From the NCBI RefSeq assembly GCF_910596095.1, contig NC_056548.1, positions 11,805,151 to 11,869,150 on the forward strand: a DNA stretch of 64,000 bases, written 5' to 3'. Both the position numbers and the translations under genes were made by a program. Under the pieces are notes generated by a model. It had not been told where the DNA came from, did no database searches, and saw only the letters and a list, made by a program, of their open reading frames with translations. Shown piece after piece: positions 1 to 10,766 of this stretch. Numbering within the stretch: the first letter of the stretch is position 1; the number at the start of each line of letters is the position of its first letter. This DNA comes from Thunnus maccoyii. Lineage: Eukaryota > Chordata > Actinopteri > Scombriformes > Scombridae.

Positions 1-612
1 GTTGCAATCTGCAACCTCACTGCTAGATGCCACTGAATCCTACATACTGGTCCTTTAAGTACATTCAAATCTCACTAGCTTTTTCAGTAGTGAACTACTT
101 TGGGTCATGTAGTTGAGGTAGTTAATTACAAACTACATATTCATAGTATTCTCATAAACATGTGGCACTATGCCACAGCTCATAAGCCACAGTTGTCATT
201 TAATGACAATCAACTGCTATTTGATTAAAATCACATGTGATGTCTACGATCAAATGCAATGAATTTCCCAAGAAATTTTGTATTTTGCTGATTCCACCCC
301 AACAATCACTCCCTATCCTCCCCTTAAAACACAACCCTGGGCTGCCGAAGTAAGGACTGGCCTGCCCCAGTCCCTAAATCAAACACACCTATTTTACTAA
401 GTGTCAGGTAAGTTGTATTTTGTGTAACAATATGAGATTTCGGCCTCAGATTGTGATGTAGTTTGGATGTAGTTAAACTACTTTTTGAAAGACGTTTTCA
501 TTTGACAAGCTACATTTTTGAGAGTAGTTAAGATTTAGTTTAATTACTTTTCATTGTGTAGTAGCTAGTAGTTTGGTAAACTACAATTTTTAAGTAGTTT
601 CTCCAACAGTGA
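1..612. mobile_element. Non-autonomous hAT-like repeat (MITE), probably cut by the window edge
   Basis: The stretch is rich in repeats of the words 'gtagtt', 'aactac' and 'agtagttaa', and closes near 612 with 'agtagtttctccaacagtg'. From memory this composition and the 'ccaacactg'-type end match a common family of non-autonomous hAT-type elements in teleosts. No transposase reading frame is present. The left end is not visible, so full length and terminal repeats cannot be confirmed. The family assignment is recall, not a search result. Confidence 0.45.
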
Positions 613-2292
613 TGTTAAGCACCAACAATACCTCGTTTCATAAGAGATGATTCTGGGGCTTTTATTTTGACTGTCAAATGCTGCCGCATGTTCCGGGTTA
701 TCTCTGGTTGTCTTGCTGCAGCTGTGATTGCGGATCCACTCCGACCATGAGCTTTGATTGATACCGTTTTCCACCAATGGCAGATTACAATGTAGAGTGA
801 GACGCCTCCTCGTCTTTGGAGTGACTGAAAAACAGGGCAAGGTTGGTCTTTAGAGTTCTTGTTGCTTTTCATCTTTAGTTTACAAATGTGAGCAAGTAAG
901 AAACATTAATTATGCTTAAAAATTTAAATTAGACCAAAGGGAAATATTCTTAAGCATGTGGGTCTAATAATGTTGTATCCCATTTGTAATCAACAATTTC
1001 CTCTGGAGATCTGAGTGCATAAGTTTTTGTTCCCGGCTAAAATCAACAGCAGGTGATGTCCAATGCTACAAATAAGTGAATCCACCTGCTGAGGTCTTTG
1101 TGAGAATTATAAACTGCATACACTGGGCCTTTCATGGCAATGTTAAGTCTTAATGATGCAGCCTCAGAATAATGATCAATAGGCCTTGTTTCAGGAAATA
1201 TTCAGGTGGTCAATTACTCTCAATGAAAGCAAGCTGGGAGGAAGTTTTGGGTGCAGAATGCAACATGTTTCTCAGTGAGGGATAATCCAGAGTAGGAAAT
1301 ATCACTTTTTAATACTTTACAAGGATTTACAGCAGTTTGACCTGCTCAGGAATGTAATTGTCCACAATTCATCTAACATTCCTCTGGTTTTGCTGCTGTT
1401 AATCTTGATCAGGCTACAAGAAATCAAAAAGGTTTACTCAGTTGACTGAATGAGCTGCTTAAGAACCTTAACCTTTAATCACATAGGAACATTTTACTTC
1501 ACATTAATATGGAAGATGCTTTTGTACAATCTACGTTTTTCCCCAAACACATGTGAACTGGAAGCAATTTGGAGTTCAAGGGCACTGACATGTGGACAAG
1601 AGGAGCTGGGAATCAAACCACCGACCTCACCTGACATATAAGGGTCAACCCTCTCTGCCACTTGGGCTACAACAACTCCATCATTTGTAGAATATCAGAC
1701 TATGACTTGCAGCAAGCGATTATATTCATTATCAAGTAATCAATTTATTGTTAGTCTATCCCAAAATAAATATCCCAAATTTGTAAAAAAAAATGTCCAT
1801 AACCATAACAGTTTCTCAAAGATTAAGTTAATTTCCTCAGATATCTTGTTTTGTCTGACCAACAGTCCAAAGCGTGAATATATTAAATTAACAATGATAT
1901 AAAACAGAAAAAAAAGCTGCAGATCTTCATGTTTGAGAATCAGCAACAAGTGACTGTCATTTTTACTTTACACATTATTTCAACAATTAATGGATCATCA
2001 GAATTGTGGCTGATACATTTTCTATTAATTGACTAATTGTTTTGGCACTGTATCAAACTTTTCAGCTTTTTAAACACAGTTTGATCTGTAGCAAACCTCA
2101 ATTTTTATTGACTTCATTTTGGGTGATGCTGCCACTTTTGAGCTTATTGTCTAGTACACATTGATGTAATATCAATAACAACCATGTTCATTTGCAGCAA
2201 GAAACGGTCTTTAGACAGACTTGACTGGACTCTGGGCTTGGGTTTCACTTAGCAAAATCAAAATCCAGTTTTAGACTAAATTCCTTTGGTGA

Positions 2293-2341
2293 ACTTCTCA
2301 CTGTAAATTATCTAAATTTTAGATTATTTATGGTGAGAAGT
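2293..2341. repeat. Short near-perfect inverted repeat (hairpin)
   Basis: Two 24-nt arms (2293-2316 and 2318-2341) are reverse complements except for a few mismatches and are separated by a single base. The outer nine bases of each arm, 'acttctcac' and 'gtgagaagt', pair perfectly. It could be a small foldback element or a chance palindrome in AT-rich DNA. No coding context is nearby. Confidence 0.6.
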
Positions 2342-2469
2342 TTATGCTATTTTAGATTTGAAAAAAATGCATTTTTTTTATTTTAAAACTTGTGGGCTTT
2401 TTATAAGTTAAGATGGTAGTTTGCAACAGTTGTACAGATTTCTCTTGCTCACACTCAGCCAGGACAATG

Positions 2470-3145
2470 ACGTGATACAGTAGTTTTGACAGCTATGATC
2501 TTTCTGTCTATGTCTTGTTGTATGGTGTTTACTGAAAACAATCCATGCCCTGCTGGCTTTGTCCCCTATTTACATATTCATGGCAGATCACCGTGTAAAA
2601 TTGCAGCTTTGCATGTAATCAGAATATCACAACAATGAGCGTGGCCTCGTTAGCCTGAAGAAGGGAGGGCGGGTGAAAGTAGTCACCCTAATCCCTCAAC
2701 TGTTGTCTGTGCATCTTAGTTTTGAACTCACTCTCACCCTACTTCTGCATAACCAGGAGTCATGATTGCTACAGCTCTCAACGTGCAGCCTCTACTTACT
2801 CGGAGCCATTTTGGACTTGTTACCATGGAGATGTGGGTCATGCAGTGATGGCAGAGAGAGGAGACTTGTGGCTGGTGGTGGAGTCAGAGCACTGCAGGCT
2901 GCTGGAGCACAGGGCCATAAAGTCTCATTATATCTGGGTCACTGGGATGCTCCAGCTGCAACCAGCAGACAAGACACTATTATGCAAGAGGAGGGATGAG
3001 GGAAGTTGTGGGCACAGGGGCTTATAGTTACAGGGGACGTCTGTTTTCTGAGCAAAACATATGTCAGGAGGGTGCGTGATGAGACAGGCTGAGCACTGCT
3101 TTGTCAGCTCCGCCGTCCAAAACATGTTGTTGTTTTGATACGTGC
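2470..3145. repeat. Probable teleost interspersed repeat
   Basis: The block is more GC-rich than its surroundings and holds phrases I associate with a dispersed percomorph repeat, such as 'tgtggcctcgttagcctga' and 'gccattttggacttgttacc'. It also gives overlapping open frames in two plus-strand frames without codon-like behaviour, as expected of a repeat. The edges are approximate and the family is unnamed. Confidence 0.35.
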
Positions 3146-3194
3146 ATATATTAATTTAAAAGTTATGATAAACAACTTCTTACACTGCAGCTTT

Positions 3195-3535
3195 GTATAT
3201 CAATTTTATTGACACAACCTTGTAAAAATTCAGCAATTTTGTAGAATCACCATCATTTGACATTGTTTTCTTTTAGACAGACATGCCACTTTTGTCATTA
3301 TGGAATTTAACAGGAAAATGTCATTTCAGTGTATTTCCTGCTAACACAATCTTGTAAAATGCATCAATTTTGTAGAATCACCATCATTTGACTCTATTTT
3401 AAAAAAGAAAGGCCTTCATGTAGATTATCATTATGAAATTTGAATGTAAAATTTATTTTTTGGTGTGTTTTACTAACAAAACCAAAAAATACAGTCATGT
3501 GGTAGAATAACAAGTGTTGACCTTATTTTTAAGTG
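3195..3535 (+). repeat. Degenerate tandem repeat, unit about 135 bp
   Basis: Two clear copies share the phrase 'tttgtagaatcaccatcatt' (near 3239 and 3369), each preceded by a 'cttgtaaaa' segment and followed by a 'tcattatg(g)aattt' segment. A third, more diverged copy follows with 'gtggtagaataacaagtgttg'. The order of sub-motifs is conserved, which supports tandem duplication of a unit of roughly 130-140 bp. Confidence 0.6.
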
Positions 3536-3929
3536 TTTTGGGGAATTATAGATTTGATTGTAAATTGATGGCAGAAAATCTAAAATCAGCCATTATCTGT
3601 AAATTTATAGACACTCAATACAAATATAATACACAATATAAATTGAACGTGTAGATACAAATGTTTTGCTGTTTTTGAAGCATATCTCTTCCCATATTGT
3701 TTACTTTAGTAAATATCTCTTAGATATTTACCCTCCTGGACATCATTTAATGAAATCTGATGGACATTTTTGAAGCTCTAGAAACATCTCAGTCGTTATA
3801 TTAGTCGGATAAAATCAAATGTCAGCACTTAAAAGTCGACATATAAGCAAGTTGTTGGCCATGTTGTTGTTTCTCTCCTATTGTCCATGGCACCCCCACT
3901 CCATAACCCCCCTACTCACTGGATGTCGG

Positions 3930-4273
3930 ACTTGTGATTGGTGGAGACGGGGTGGCTTTGTCGTCATAGCCCCAGTGCCCATTCATCAGTGGACTTGGGC
4001 GTTGTACTCCGCATCTCATTTGCGGCGGGGCCAATTTCTCCATTTACAAACTCTGCTCGAGGAAAAAATTGAAAGAATTCGCCTTCCTTTTTGCATCTTT
4101 TCCACATTTTGCGAGTTCACACGCGTCCCTTTGTGGTCACTTCGGTTTCGGGCTGATTCCTCGGCTTCGGTTGCAGAAGGAGGTGTCGGCGTTTGACGGG
4201 GAATTTTGGAAGGAAGCTTGCGGTCTTTGTTCATTCATTTGATCGGTTGGGTTCCTTTGTTGGACCAAAAAGC
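3930..4273 (+). promoter_or_regulatory. marcks: marcks 5' flank: probable promoter and 5' UTR
   Basis: The DNA immediately upstream of the marcks start is more GC-rich than the surroundings and contains an inverted CCAAT box ('gattgg', about 3936) and a direct one ('ccaat', 4031-4035). No TATA box is evident, which fits a broadly expressed gene. The transcription start cannot be placed from sequence alone. Confidence 0.4.
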
Positions 4274-5977
4274 ATGGGAGCACAAATCTCCAAAACCGCT
4301 GGAAAAGAGGAAGCTGCGGTTGAAAAGCCGGCAGAAGGCGCAGCTGTTGCAGCAAAGGCAAACGGACAGGTAAATTCAATTTGAATTGTCTAAATCTCAA
4401 TTGCTCACGCGGAATTTTGTCTCGATTTTTGCAATGTGTTGCGTCAATGGCGTGCTCCATGTTCATGTAGCGCATCCCCACGCTCACCGGCATTCAGGGA
4501 AAGTGACCACATGTATCCATTTTCACCGGCGAGTGCATTGTTACACGTTTTGAACGCTTTGAAACGCAACTTTGTTTTAAATGCAGAATATTAATTGAAA
4601 ACCTTTTTAATTGATAGGCATACTTAATATTTTCTTAATTTTATATTTTGAGCAGTTGCACATGAAATCTGATTCAGTTTACCTCAGAATGATTGAAACT
4701 GATTTTTTTTTTTTTTTAATTTATTACACTACATGGCTGCTGTGAATCTTTAACTCTCTAAACATTGAGGTTGTTGTTCTTCATTTGGTTGAAATGTGTT
4801 ACAGCGGGGTTTGTGGCCGCTCTCACTGTGGCATGGCCATTTTAGAAATGATACCACGCCTTTGTTGCCAGATTCAAGAAAGGAGCCACGTTTTTATTCG
4901 CTCACATGTCACGAGAACAATACATTGTTTACAGAAGACACATTTGGATCGGAGAAGCATTTCAAAAATGGTAAAAACACTAAGTGGTTGACCAAAAGGG
5001 TCATAAAAGGAGGAAAAAAATTCCAAAATTCCTATGTTGTTTCCAGCGACACCCAAGCTGAACGCCACCTGGTGGATCCCGGTGGTACTGCGGTCTAACA
5101 GACTAGCCTACTGCTGAAAGCCACAGATCTGTCGTCACACTCCTAGTAACAGATGTTGGTGCAGTTTAAGGGCTATTTTCCTATTGGTTACTACTAGTCT
5201 GTGAATTGATTATATGTCAGAACACACCAGAATTGCAGGGATGGTCCTGCATACACATTAATATCTAGGCCAGTGTTTGTCTTTAAAGTTATGATTGGAT
5301 TGTAGGTAGAAATAATCTAACTTTTTAAAAAATTAAATAGCATGATGATGTCCATGTTCAGGAATAATGATTTTATTGTTTCCTTCCAGGAGAATGGCCA
5401 TGCCAAGACCAATGGAGATGCCTCTCCAACTGCAGAGGAGGCCAACAAAGCTGATGTCCAGGCCAATGGCAGCACTCCTACTGAGGAGGCGCCGAAAGAA
5501 GAAGGCGAGAAAGTAGAGGTTGCTGAGACCAATGGAGAGAAGGAGCCCGCTGCCACAAATGGAGAGGCCTCTGCCAAACCGGAGGAAGGTACTCCGTCCA
5601 CCAGTGAGGATGGCAAGCAGAAGAAAAAGCGTTTCTCCTTCAAGAAACCCTCCTTCAAGCTCAGTGGCTTCTCTTTTAAGAAGACCAAGAAGGAGTCTGA
5701 GGAGGCAGCAGAGGAGGGAGCAGCAGCAGCAGCAGCAGAAGAACAACCGGCTGAGGGAGAGAAGGAGGCATCAGAGGAGGCAGCTACTGCGGAGGCCAAA
5801 CCAGCCGAGGCCGCAGAGGAAGGAGCCAAGGAGGCTGCAGCTGAGGAGCCAAAGGCTGAGGAGGAGGTGAAGGCAGAAGAAGCAGCAGCAGAGGGAGGAG
5901 AGGAGAAACCAGCTGAAGCTTCACCCACTGAACCAGAGACGGCAGCCAGTCCAGAGGCCACAGCCGCTGCTGAGTAA
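4274..5977 (+). CDS. marcks: Myristoylated alanine-rich C-kinase substrate (MARCKS), two coding exons, 227 aa
   Basis: Coding exons are 4274-4369 and 5390-5977, with a GT donor at 4370 and an AG acceptor ending at 5389; the intron is phase 0. The protein starts MGAQISK, an N-myristoylation signal as in vertebrate MARCKS. Exon 1 ends in ANGQ and exon 2 starts ENGHAK, the same junction as in mammalian MARCKS. The lysine/serine/phenylalanine effector domain lies at about residues 108-133, flanked by long Glu/Ala-rich, disordered, acidic stretches. In the family this domain binds acidic phospholipid and calmodulin and is phosphorylated by protein kinase C, coupling signalling to the cortical actin skeleton at the plasma membrane. 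The fish protein is shorter than the human one (about 330 aa), the loss being in Ala/Glu-rich flanks. A proline sits between KK and SF in the effector domain, where human MARCKS has none. MARCKSL1 is less likely because of the RFSF...KLSGFSF core. Confidence 0.95.
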
Positions 5978-6888
5978 TCCTGCTGAACAAGACACCCGAA
6001 TGAAGGAGATGATGGAGCCCGTCTGAAGGAATGCGAGGACTTGTCTAAAACCAGGGATTTTTTTTGTTTATTTTTTGTTGGTGTTTGTTTACTATTCTGC
6101 AACCATCTCATCCACAATGACTGCAATGTCCTTGGCAGTGATGGACAGGAGGTGTACTAGAGAGTGTGCTGCTTCCTCACTGCTCATGGGTGCTTGCATT
6201 TGTGACGTGGGTGAGTGTGAAAGTGCGAATGTGAGTGTGAATGTTTTTTTTCTACATGAAACCATGACTGTGTTGACACGATGCTGAATTTGACATATTT
6301 AATTGAAGTATTTGGTGCTGGGCAATTGGATGTAGCAGCTAAAGCTGTGTCTGCAAGATTTGACACATTGTGATATTTAAAGGGAAAGTCCTAAACCAAG
6401 TCTTAAATGTTGTCTTTGCAGTGCACAGTTGTTTACAACTCAAGCTCAATGCTCCTGTGGACACAACCATTCCTTAATGAACTAGATTTAGTTAACTGTC
6501 AAAACAATAGGTGCTCATCACTTTTCCATTAGATTTCCACCATTTCAAAACTCTGTAGTAATGCACGTTGTATAGACTTTGATATTACTGGTTTTATGAC
6601 TGAGATGTACCTAAATGACGTTTTTAACAGATTACCCATTGTAAATGAAGTTTTCTTGTTTTTCACCATTTGTAAGATTGAATAAAATTGGGAGATGTTT
6701 TAAGCAAATCTTGACCAAGCTGTGATGACTACAACAACACTACAATAAGACTAGAAAGTACACACATTTAAACATCTTTTTGTATATAATAAGGCTTCTT
6801 CACCTTATTCAATATGGAATGTAACATTGGCTAAAAAATGGTATTAAAGTGTTCAGTTTATTTTCTGTGAGCACTGATGAAGAATAAA
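5978..6888 (+). promoter_or_regulatory. marcks: marcks 3' UTR with two poly(A) signals
   Basis: Downstream of the TAA at 5975-5977 the plus strand carries canonical AATAAA hexamers at 6681-6686 and 6883-6888. Either could end the transcript, so two 3' UTR lengths of about 0.7 and 0.9 kb are possible. Several T-rich runs precede the first signal. Confidence 0.6.
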
Positions 6889-7425
6889 GGAATGAAGTGT
6901 GAATTGGCACTCTGAGCTTATTTATTCATGTTTAGCAAACATCAAACTCCCCTGACTGATATATGTCACTTGAGTAAGTGTGAGATTTAAATCTGGTGTG
7001 GCTGAAATCAACCACTAAGGGAATAAACACACATGGATTCTTTGTTTTACAGCGCCCCCATGTGGATACATTATTGAGGTGAATAGTTTACATCAGTCCA
7101 TTTGTAGAGGGACTTATAATAAAAAAAAATCTGTTTTGAGCTATATTTGGAATCTCAAAATTTTAAAATTAAGGTTGGAATAATTTCTCACGCTTAGGAA
7201 TTTAATGTGAAATTCTTGAGGTGTTATTAACATTAAGTTCCTTAGCAAGAAGATCAAAATAGTACAAAGCCTCTGCCTTTTTTAATGTAGCGTGAAAGTA
7301 AATACAATTACACAAAAATTCACCCTCCAATTATCAAATAAGTGTAGTGACCAAATTGGAATAACTTTTTTAACTTTTGGTGAACTGCTACCCTCTGAGG
7401 TCCGTGTGAGCGAGTGTATAATAAA
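6889..7425. other. Intergenic DNA, nothing recognised
   Basis: The stretch is AT-rich with no convincing open frame or repeat family. It leads into the palindromic element that starts near 7426. Confidence 0.5.
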
Positions 7426-7872
7426 CACTCACTGGCCACTTCATTAGGTACACCTGTGCAATCTAATTCAATCCAATACAACAGCTCTGCCATACATTCT
7501 ACATTTACGAACCTTATACATTTTCAGTTTTTGTTGACATTGTCAGAAAGGTGATAATTCTACTTTGTTTATTATTGAGATCATAGTGGGTGGTGGTGTG
7601 CATTATGTTGAATGGTGTGCCTAATATTTTGTCCACTCCATTAACATATATGAGGGGGCAAAATATTAGAAACATTTTCAATATAATGCACTCTAGTACA
7701 CCTCCAAAACCCACTATGACCTCAATAATAAACATAAAGTAGAATTATCACCTTTCTGACAATGTCAATAAAAACTGAAAATGTATAAGGTTCGTACATG
7801 TAGAATTTATGGCAGAGCTGTTGTATTGGATTGCATTAGACTGCACAGGTGTACCTCATGAAGTGGCTGTAT
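7426..7872. mobile_element. Palindromic MITE of about 450 bp with long inverted arms
   Basis: The left side ('ggccacttcattaggtacac', from 7434) and the right side ('gtgtacctcatgaagtggc', ending 7868) are reverse complements. Pairing continues inward through segments such as 'acaacagctctgcc' against 'ggcagagctgttgt' and 'gtcagaaaggtgataattct' against 'agaattatcacctttctgac'. The outer 'cactggccacttcattaggtacacc' type end is familiar from Tc1-like elements abundant in teleosts. There is no transposase, so this is a foldback-type non-autonomous derivative. Arms span roughly 200 bp each with a short unpaired centre near 7640. Confidence 0.8.
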
Positions 7873-9060
7873 GTGATTATCACAACTATATTTCTCTCTC
7901 TAAACCAGCCTAATTCACAGGGAGACAAAGTGAGATGTGCTTGCTGCCATACAGTATTTTTAGGGAATGACTGACTTTCTCAGGGAACAACTGCAACATA
8001 ATTATGCAATTAAATTCAGGGTAAGTTGTGTTTGATCTAATCACAGAACTCCTGGTTTTGTACTATAAATGATAGTGTGTTAAACAAATATTTTTACAGC
8101 ATCTTAAGTTTTAGTAGCAGACCTAACTGTTGGCTATGCTTACTGTTGACATGTTGGGATTCCTTCTACGAAACCCCAAACCCCGTAAAAACACCAGAAT
8201 CTTTTAAAGAGTAGAAGAGATGGCAGCAAACTTCTCCAGGGTGTTTTTAACCGCCCACAGCTGTGCCCATGCTAATTTCAAACCATCTATTTCCTTTGCA
8301 CCCAGTTTAACCCTATGTACTGCAGCTTTGGCCACCACAAGAAGGGTGTGTTTTACACATAATATTTCTATTTCTGCCTCCTGGTCTACGTACATGTCCA
8401 TCTTGGTCAGGTTGTTGAGGGATTTTTTGCTCATTTCGGGCCTTGGGTGCCCCACATGCTCAAAGTCATAAAAATATCTTACAACACTCTCCATCCTCCT
8501 CAGGGAGTCTTCATTTCTTTGTTTCTTTTAATCTAGACAGGCAGATACAAAAGTGCATAGACATACAAATAAATACAGGGAAGTTAATGGAAAATGATGA
8601 CATAACAGGTGACCCTTCTCATGAGCAAAAATATTTCAAAGTGAATTATTGCAACAGATAATTTTGGAGTGTGGCTTGTGGAGTCAACCAGAGGCAGTGT
8701 TCCATCTGTCTCCCTGTCTGTCCCACCTCATGCACTGACCACAGACCATCTCTGAATGGCAGTCCCCTCAGATGGCAGTTCCTGGTGGTTTCCCTCAACC
8801 AGCTTCCTCTCTGTTCTGTCCCTCGGGCCCCTCACCTAACCACCGTCTCGCTCTCTCCCAGAGACGATCAAACAGCCTCTACTCTGCCAGAGGACCATCC
8901 CCGTCCCTCATCCCACACGCTAGCTATTTTCAGCACACCCATTTTCAGACTTGCATGGTAGAGTAGCTTTTGTAAACTTTGGCTGCCAAGAAGGCAAGCA
9001 GAGGCCATAGTATGGGGAGAGGTTTGTTTTTTACAATCATCAACCATCAGGGACAAGGAC
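7873..9060. other. Intergenic DNA around the unidentified open frame
   Basis: Apart from the 96-codon frame on the minus strand (8204-8494), nothing is recognised. The block 8670-8960 is C-rich on the plus strand and gives overlapping plus-strand frames, but these have no recognisable domains and no supporting splice structure. Confidence 0.4.
8204..8494 (-). CDS. Unidentified 96-aa open frame, possible small gene or terminal exon
   Basis: I do not recognise this protein. On the minus strand an ATG at 8494 in a strong start context (A at -3, G at +4) opens a 96-codon frame ending in TAA at 8204-8206. The product looks protein-like rather than random: balanced composition, few low-complexity runs, and an apparently helical C-terminal half with alternating charged and hydrophobic residues (EAEIEILCVKHTLLVVAKAA, then AWAQLWAVKNTLEKF). 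Upstream in sense direction a pyrimidine-rich 'ctgcctgtctag' could be a splice acceptor that would place the ATG near the start of a final exon. No signal peptide or membrane helix is clear. It could be a short gene, an exon of a longer one, or a pseudogene or transposon fragment. No partner exon was found nearby and no polyadenylation signal is clear downstream. Confidence 0.35.
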   Translation of the reverse strand: MESVVRYFYDFEHVGHPRPEMSKKSLNNLTKMDMYVDQEAEIEILCVKHTLLVVAKAAVHRVKLGAKEIDGLKLAWAQLWAVKNTLEKFAAISSTL

Positions 9061-9430
9061 CAGTGGTGGAATGTACATTTGTTCAAGTACTATACTTAAG
9101 TGTTTCCATTTCCTGTTACTCTATACTTCTATTATACTACATTCCAGAAAAAAATATTGTACCTTTTACTGCACTACTTTTATTTACTTTGTTGATTAAG
9201 GTTTTACACATAAAGCATATGATCAGCTTAGAAAATATGACTTGTTACAGAAACAGTACACTGCATTAAAATGCTTTTAAAATGCTAGTTATATTACTAA
9301 TACAATAATATAATCTATGTAATAATGTAGCACTAAAATGTGCCACTCTGCATCATTATTACTTCTGATTTTGATACTTAAGTAGTTTTTTTTGCCAATA
9401 GTTATGTATTTTTACTTTTCATGGCAGGGA
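9061..9430 (+). mobile_element. Diverged MITE of the 'ccagtggtggaatgta' type
   Basis: The start ('ccagtggtggaatgtacatt') and the following 'caagtactatacttaagt', 'ctatacttctattatactac' and 'attgtaccttttactgcact' segments match, by recall, a very common teleost non-autonomous DNA element. A later 'gatacttaagtag...tatttttactttt' segment belongs to its other half. The right terminus is not clean, so the copy is probably eroded. Confidence 0.55.
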
Positions 9431-10119
9431 CTAATGACAATAAGTTATGTAGCATATTAGTGTCATAATATATTCTATAAGAGTATTTTCTAATAAGGCT
9501 AATATGGCATTTATTAGCTCATCGAAGGTGAATATTATACTTGAGCCATGTGGCTATCTGCTGCTAATATGCTAGCATCCATTTGTAATAATGTATTATT
9601 ATCATTGTTATTTTTTACATTGTTGGAAGTGATTTAATGTTTTGCAGAACTTGTAACAAATGGTTTTGGAAATAGATGATTTCCTGATGTTTCTGGATCT
9701 TTTATCCAGTGCTGTGCAGAAGAGCTATATTGTTTTACATATTACTTTGTACCGTATTGCAAACATGCAATGGTTACCCTTCCTGCTGAAGTGTTATTGA
9801 GCTAATTCATAATCCCTACCAGCCCAAATGGGCACTGCTCTGTCGCAGGTGTAAAGAACATGTATTTATTCAGGATTTATGAAGATTAATGAAAGAATAC
9901 TTTGCTATTATTGATCACCACAAAAAAAGTAAACAGCTTAAAATAGCTGACATTGAACAATTGCATGATCCAATAAACACTTGCTATTTTGTTGCTGTTC
10001 CATATTCATTTATGTGTACTTTCAAGTAATGTGTCATTAGGAAATTAAGTAAATTGTTTACATTAATTTGGTTCACATTTAAAAAATACACCTGAGACAA
10101 AACATTCGTTAAGACATCT
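9431..10119. other. AT-rich intergenic DNA, nothing recognised
   Basis: Neither strand shows a convincing coding frame, and no repeat family was identified. The stretch ends at the probable polyadenylation region of col10a1. Confidence 0.5.
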
Positions 10120-10766
10120 TTTATTTTAGTCATTATGTTTTACATGACATAATGCATGTTCAGGGATACAACAATGTTGCTGGTAAACAGTTTGTGTTTG
10201 TATGACAGTATTCTGGTGACTCAATTCATTATAATGATCAATTTGACCATTACCATTTCACAATATTCAAGTCACATACAAGGACAACAGTCACAACATG
10301 TTGCACAGAAAATATTTGTGTACTTTTAATAAGATTATTGGTCACCCAAACAAAAAAAAACAAGGTTGTACAAAAACAAACAAAAAAAATTCCAGACAAA
10401 CACTAAGTTAAGAATCACCAGTTGAAGTCATTATAAAAGGAACAGAGTGGAAAAGAATAAAGTCAGGACACAACACAGTTATAACAACTTAATTTCACAT
10501 GCTGTCTCCATTAAAAAAAAAACTCACTGGTAATTTTGTGGATTGCTTTCCCCATCCCTGATCTCCTGTTTTCATAAATTAGTTTTCCTTCTTCTAAGCA
10601 CCTATTTCTTGTAGTTTTCAAGTCGAGATGCTTCTATTCCTCAAAGTAGGAAGTGAACTGCCTGTCTGTTTGGTTGAGGAAAAAAGTGTACAGGGAGTTT
10701 ACTTCAGTTTGAGAAATAGATTGCAAATTTAGTTGGTTGGCTTTTGGGAACTACTGTATCAACGTA
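10120..10766 (-). promoter_or_regulatory. col10a1: col10a1 3' UTR with poly(A) signal
   Basis: Past the stop codon (10767-10769) the minus strand runs about 650 bases without coding potential. It reaches AATAAA (plus-strand TTTATT at 10120-10125), a plausible polyadenylation signal. The stretch has several A-rich runs on the plus strand. Confidence 0.5.

Larger units (their letters stand above)
613..4000. other. Intergenic DNA upstream of marcks
   Basis: No convincing coding exon is visible. The stretch holds a short near-perfect hairpin (2293-2341), a repeat-like block (about 2470-3145) and a degenerate tandem repeat (about 3195-3535), each listed separately. The rest is AT-rich unassigned sequence. 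The last few hundred bases before 4274 become more GC-rich and probably include the marcks promoter and 5' UTR. Confidence 0.5.

Noticed and set aside
5317-6126. A 269-codon minus-strand open frame over marcks, rich in Ser, Ala and Pro
   Set aside because: It is the antisense of the Glu/Ala-rich marcks exon, where GAG/GCA-type codons rarely give stops on the other strand. It has no domain.
8671-8966. Two overlapping plus-strand frames rich in Pro and Ser
   Set aside because: Two frames are open at once in a C-rich stretch, which is typical of base composition, not coding.
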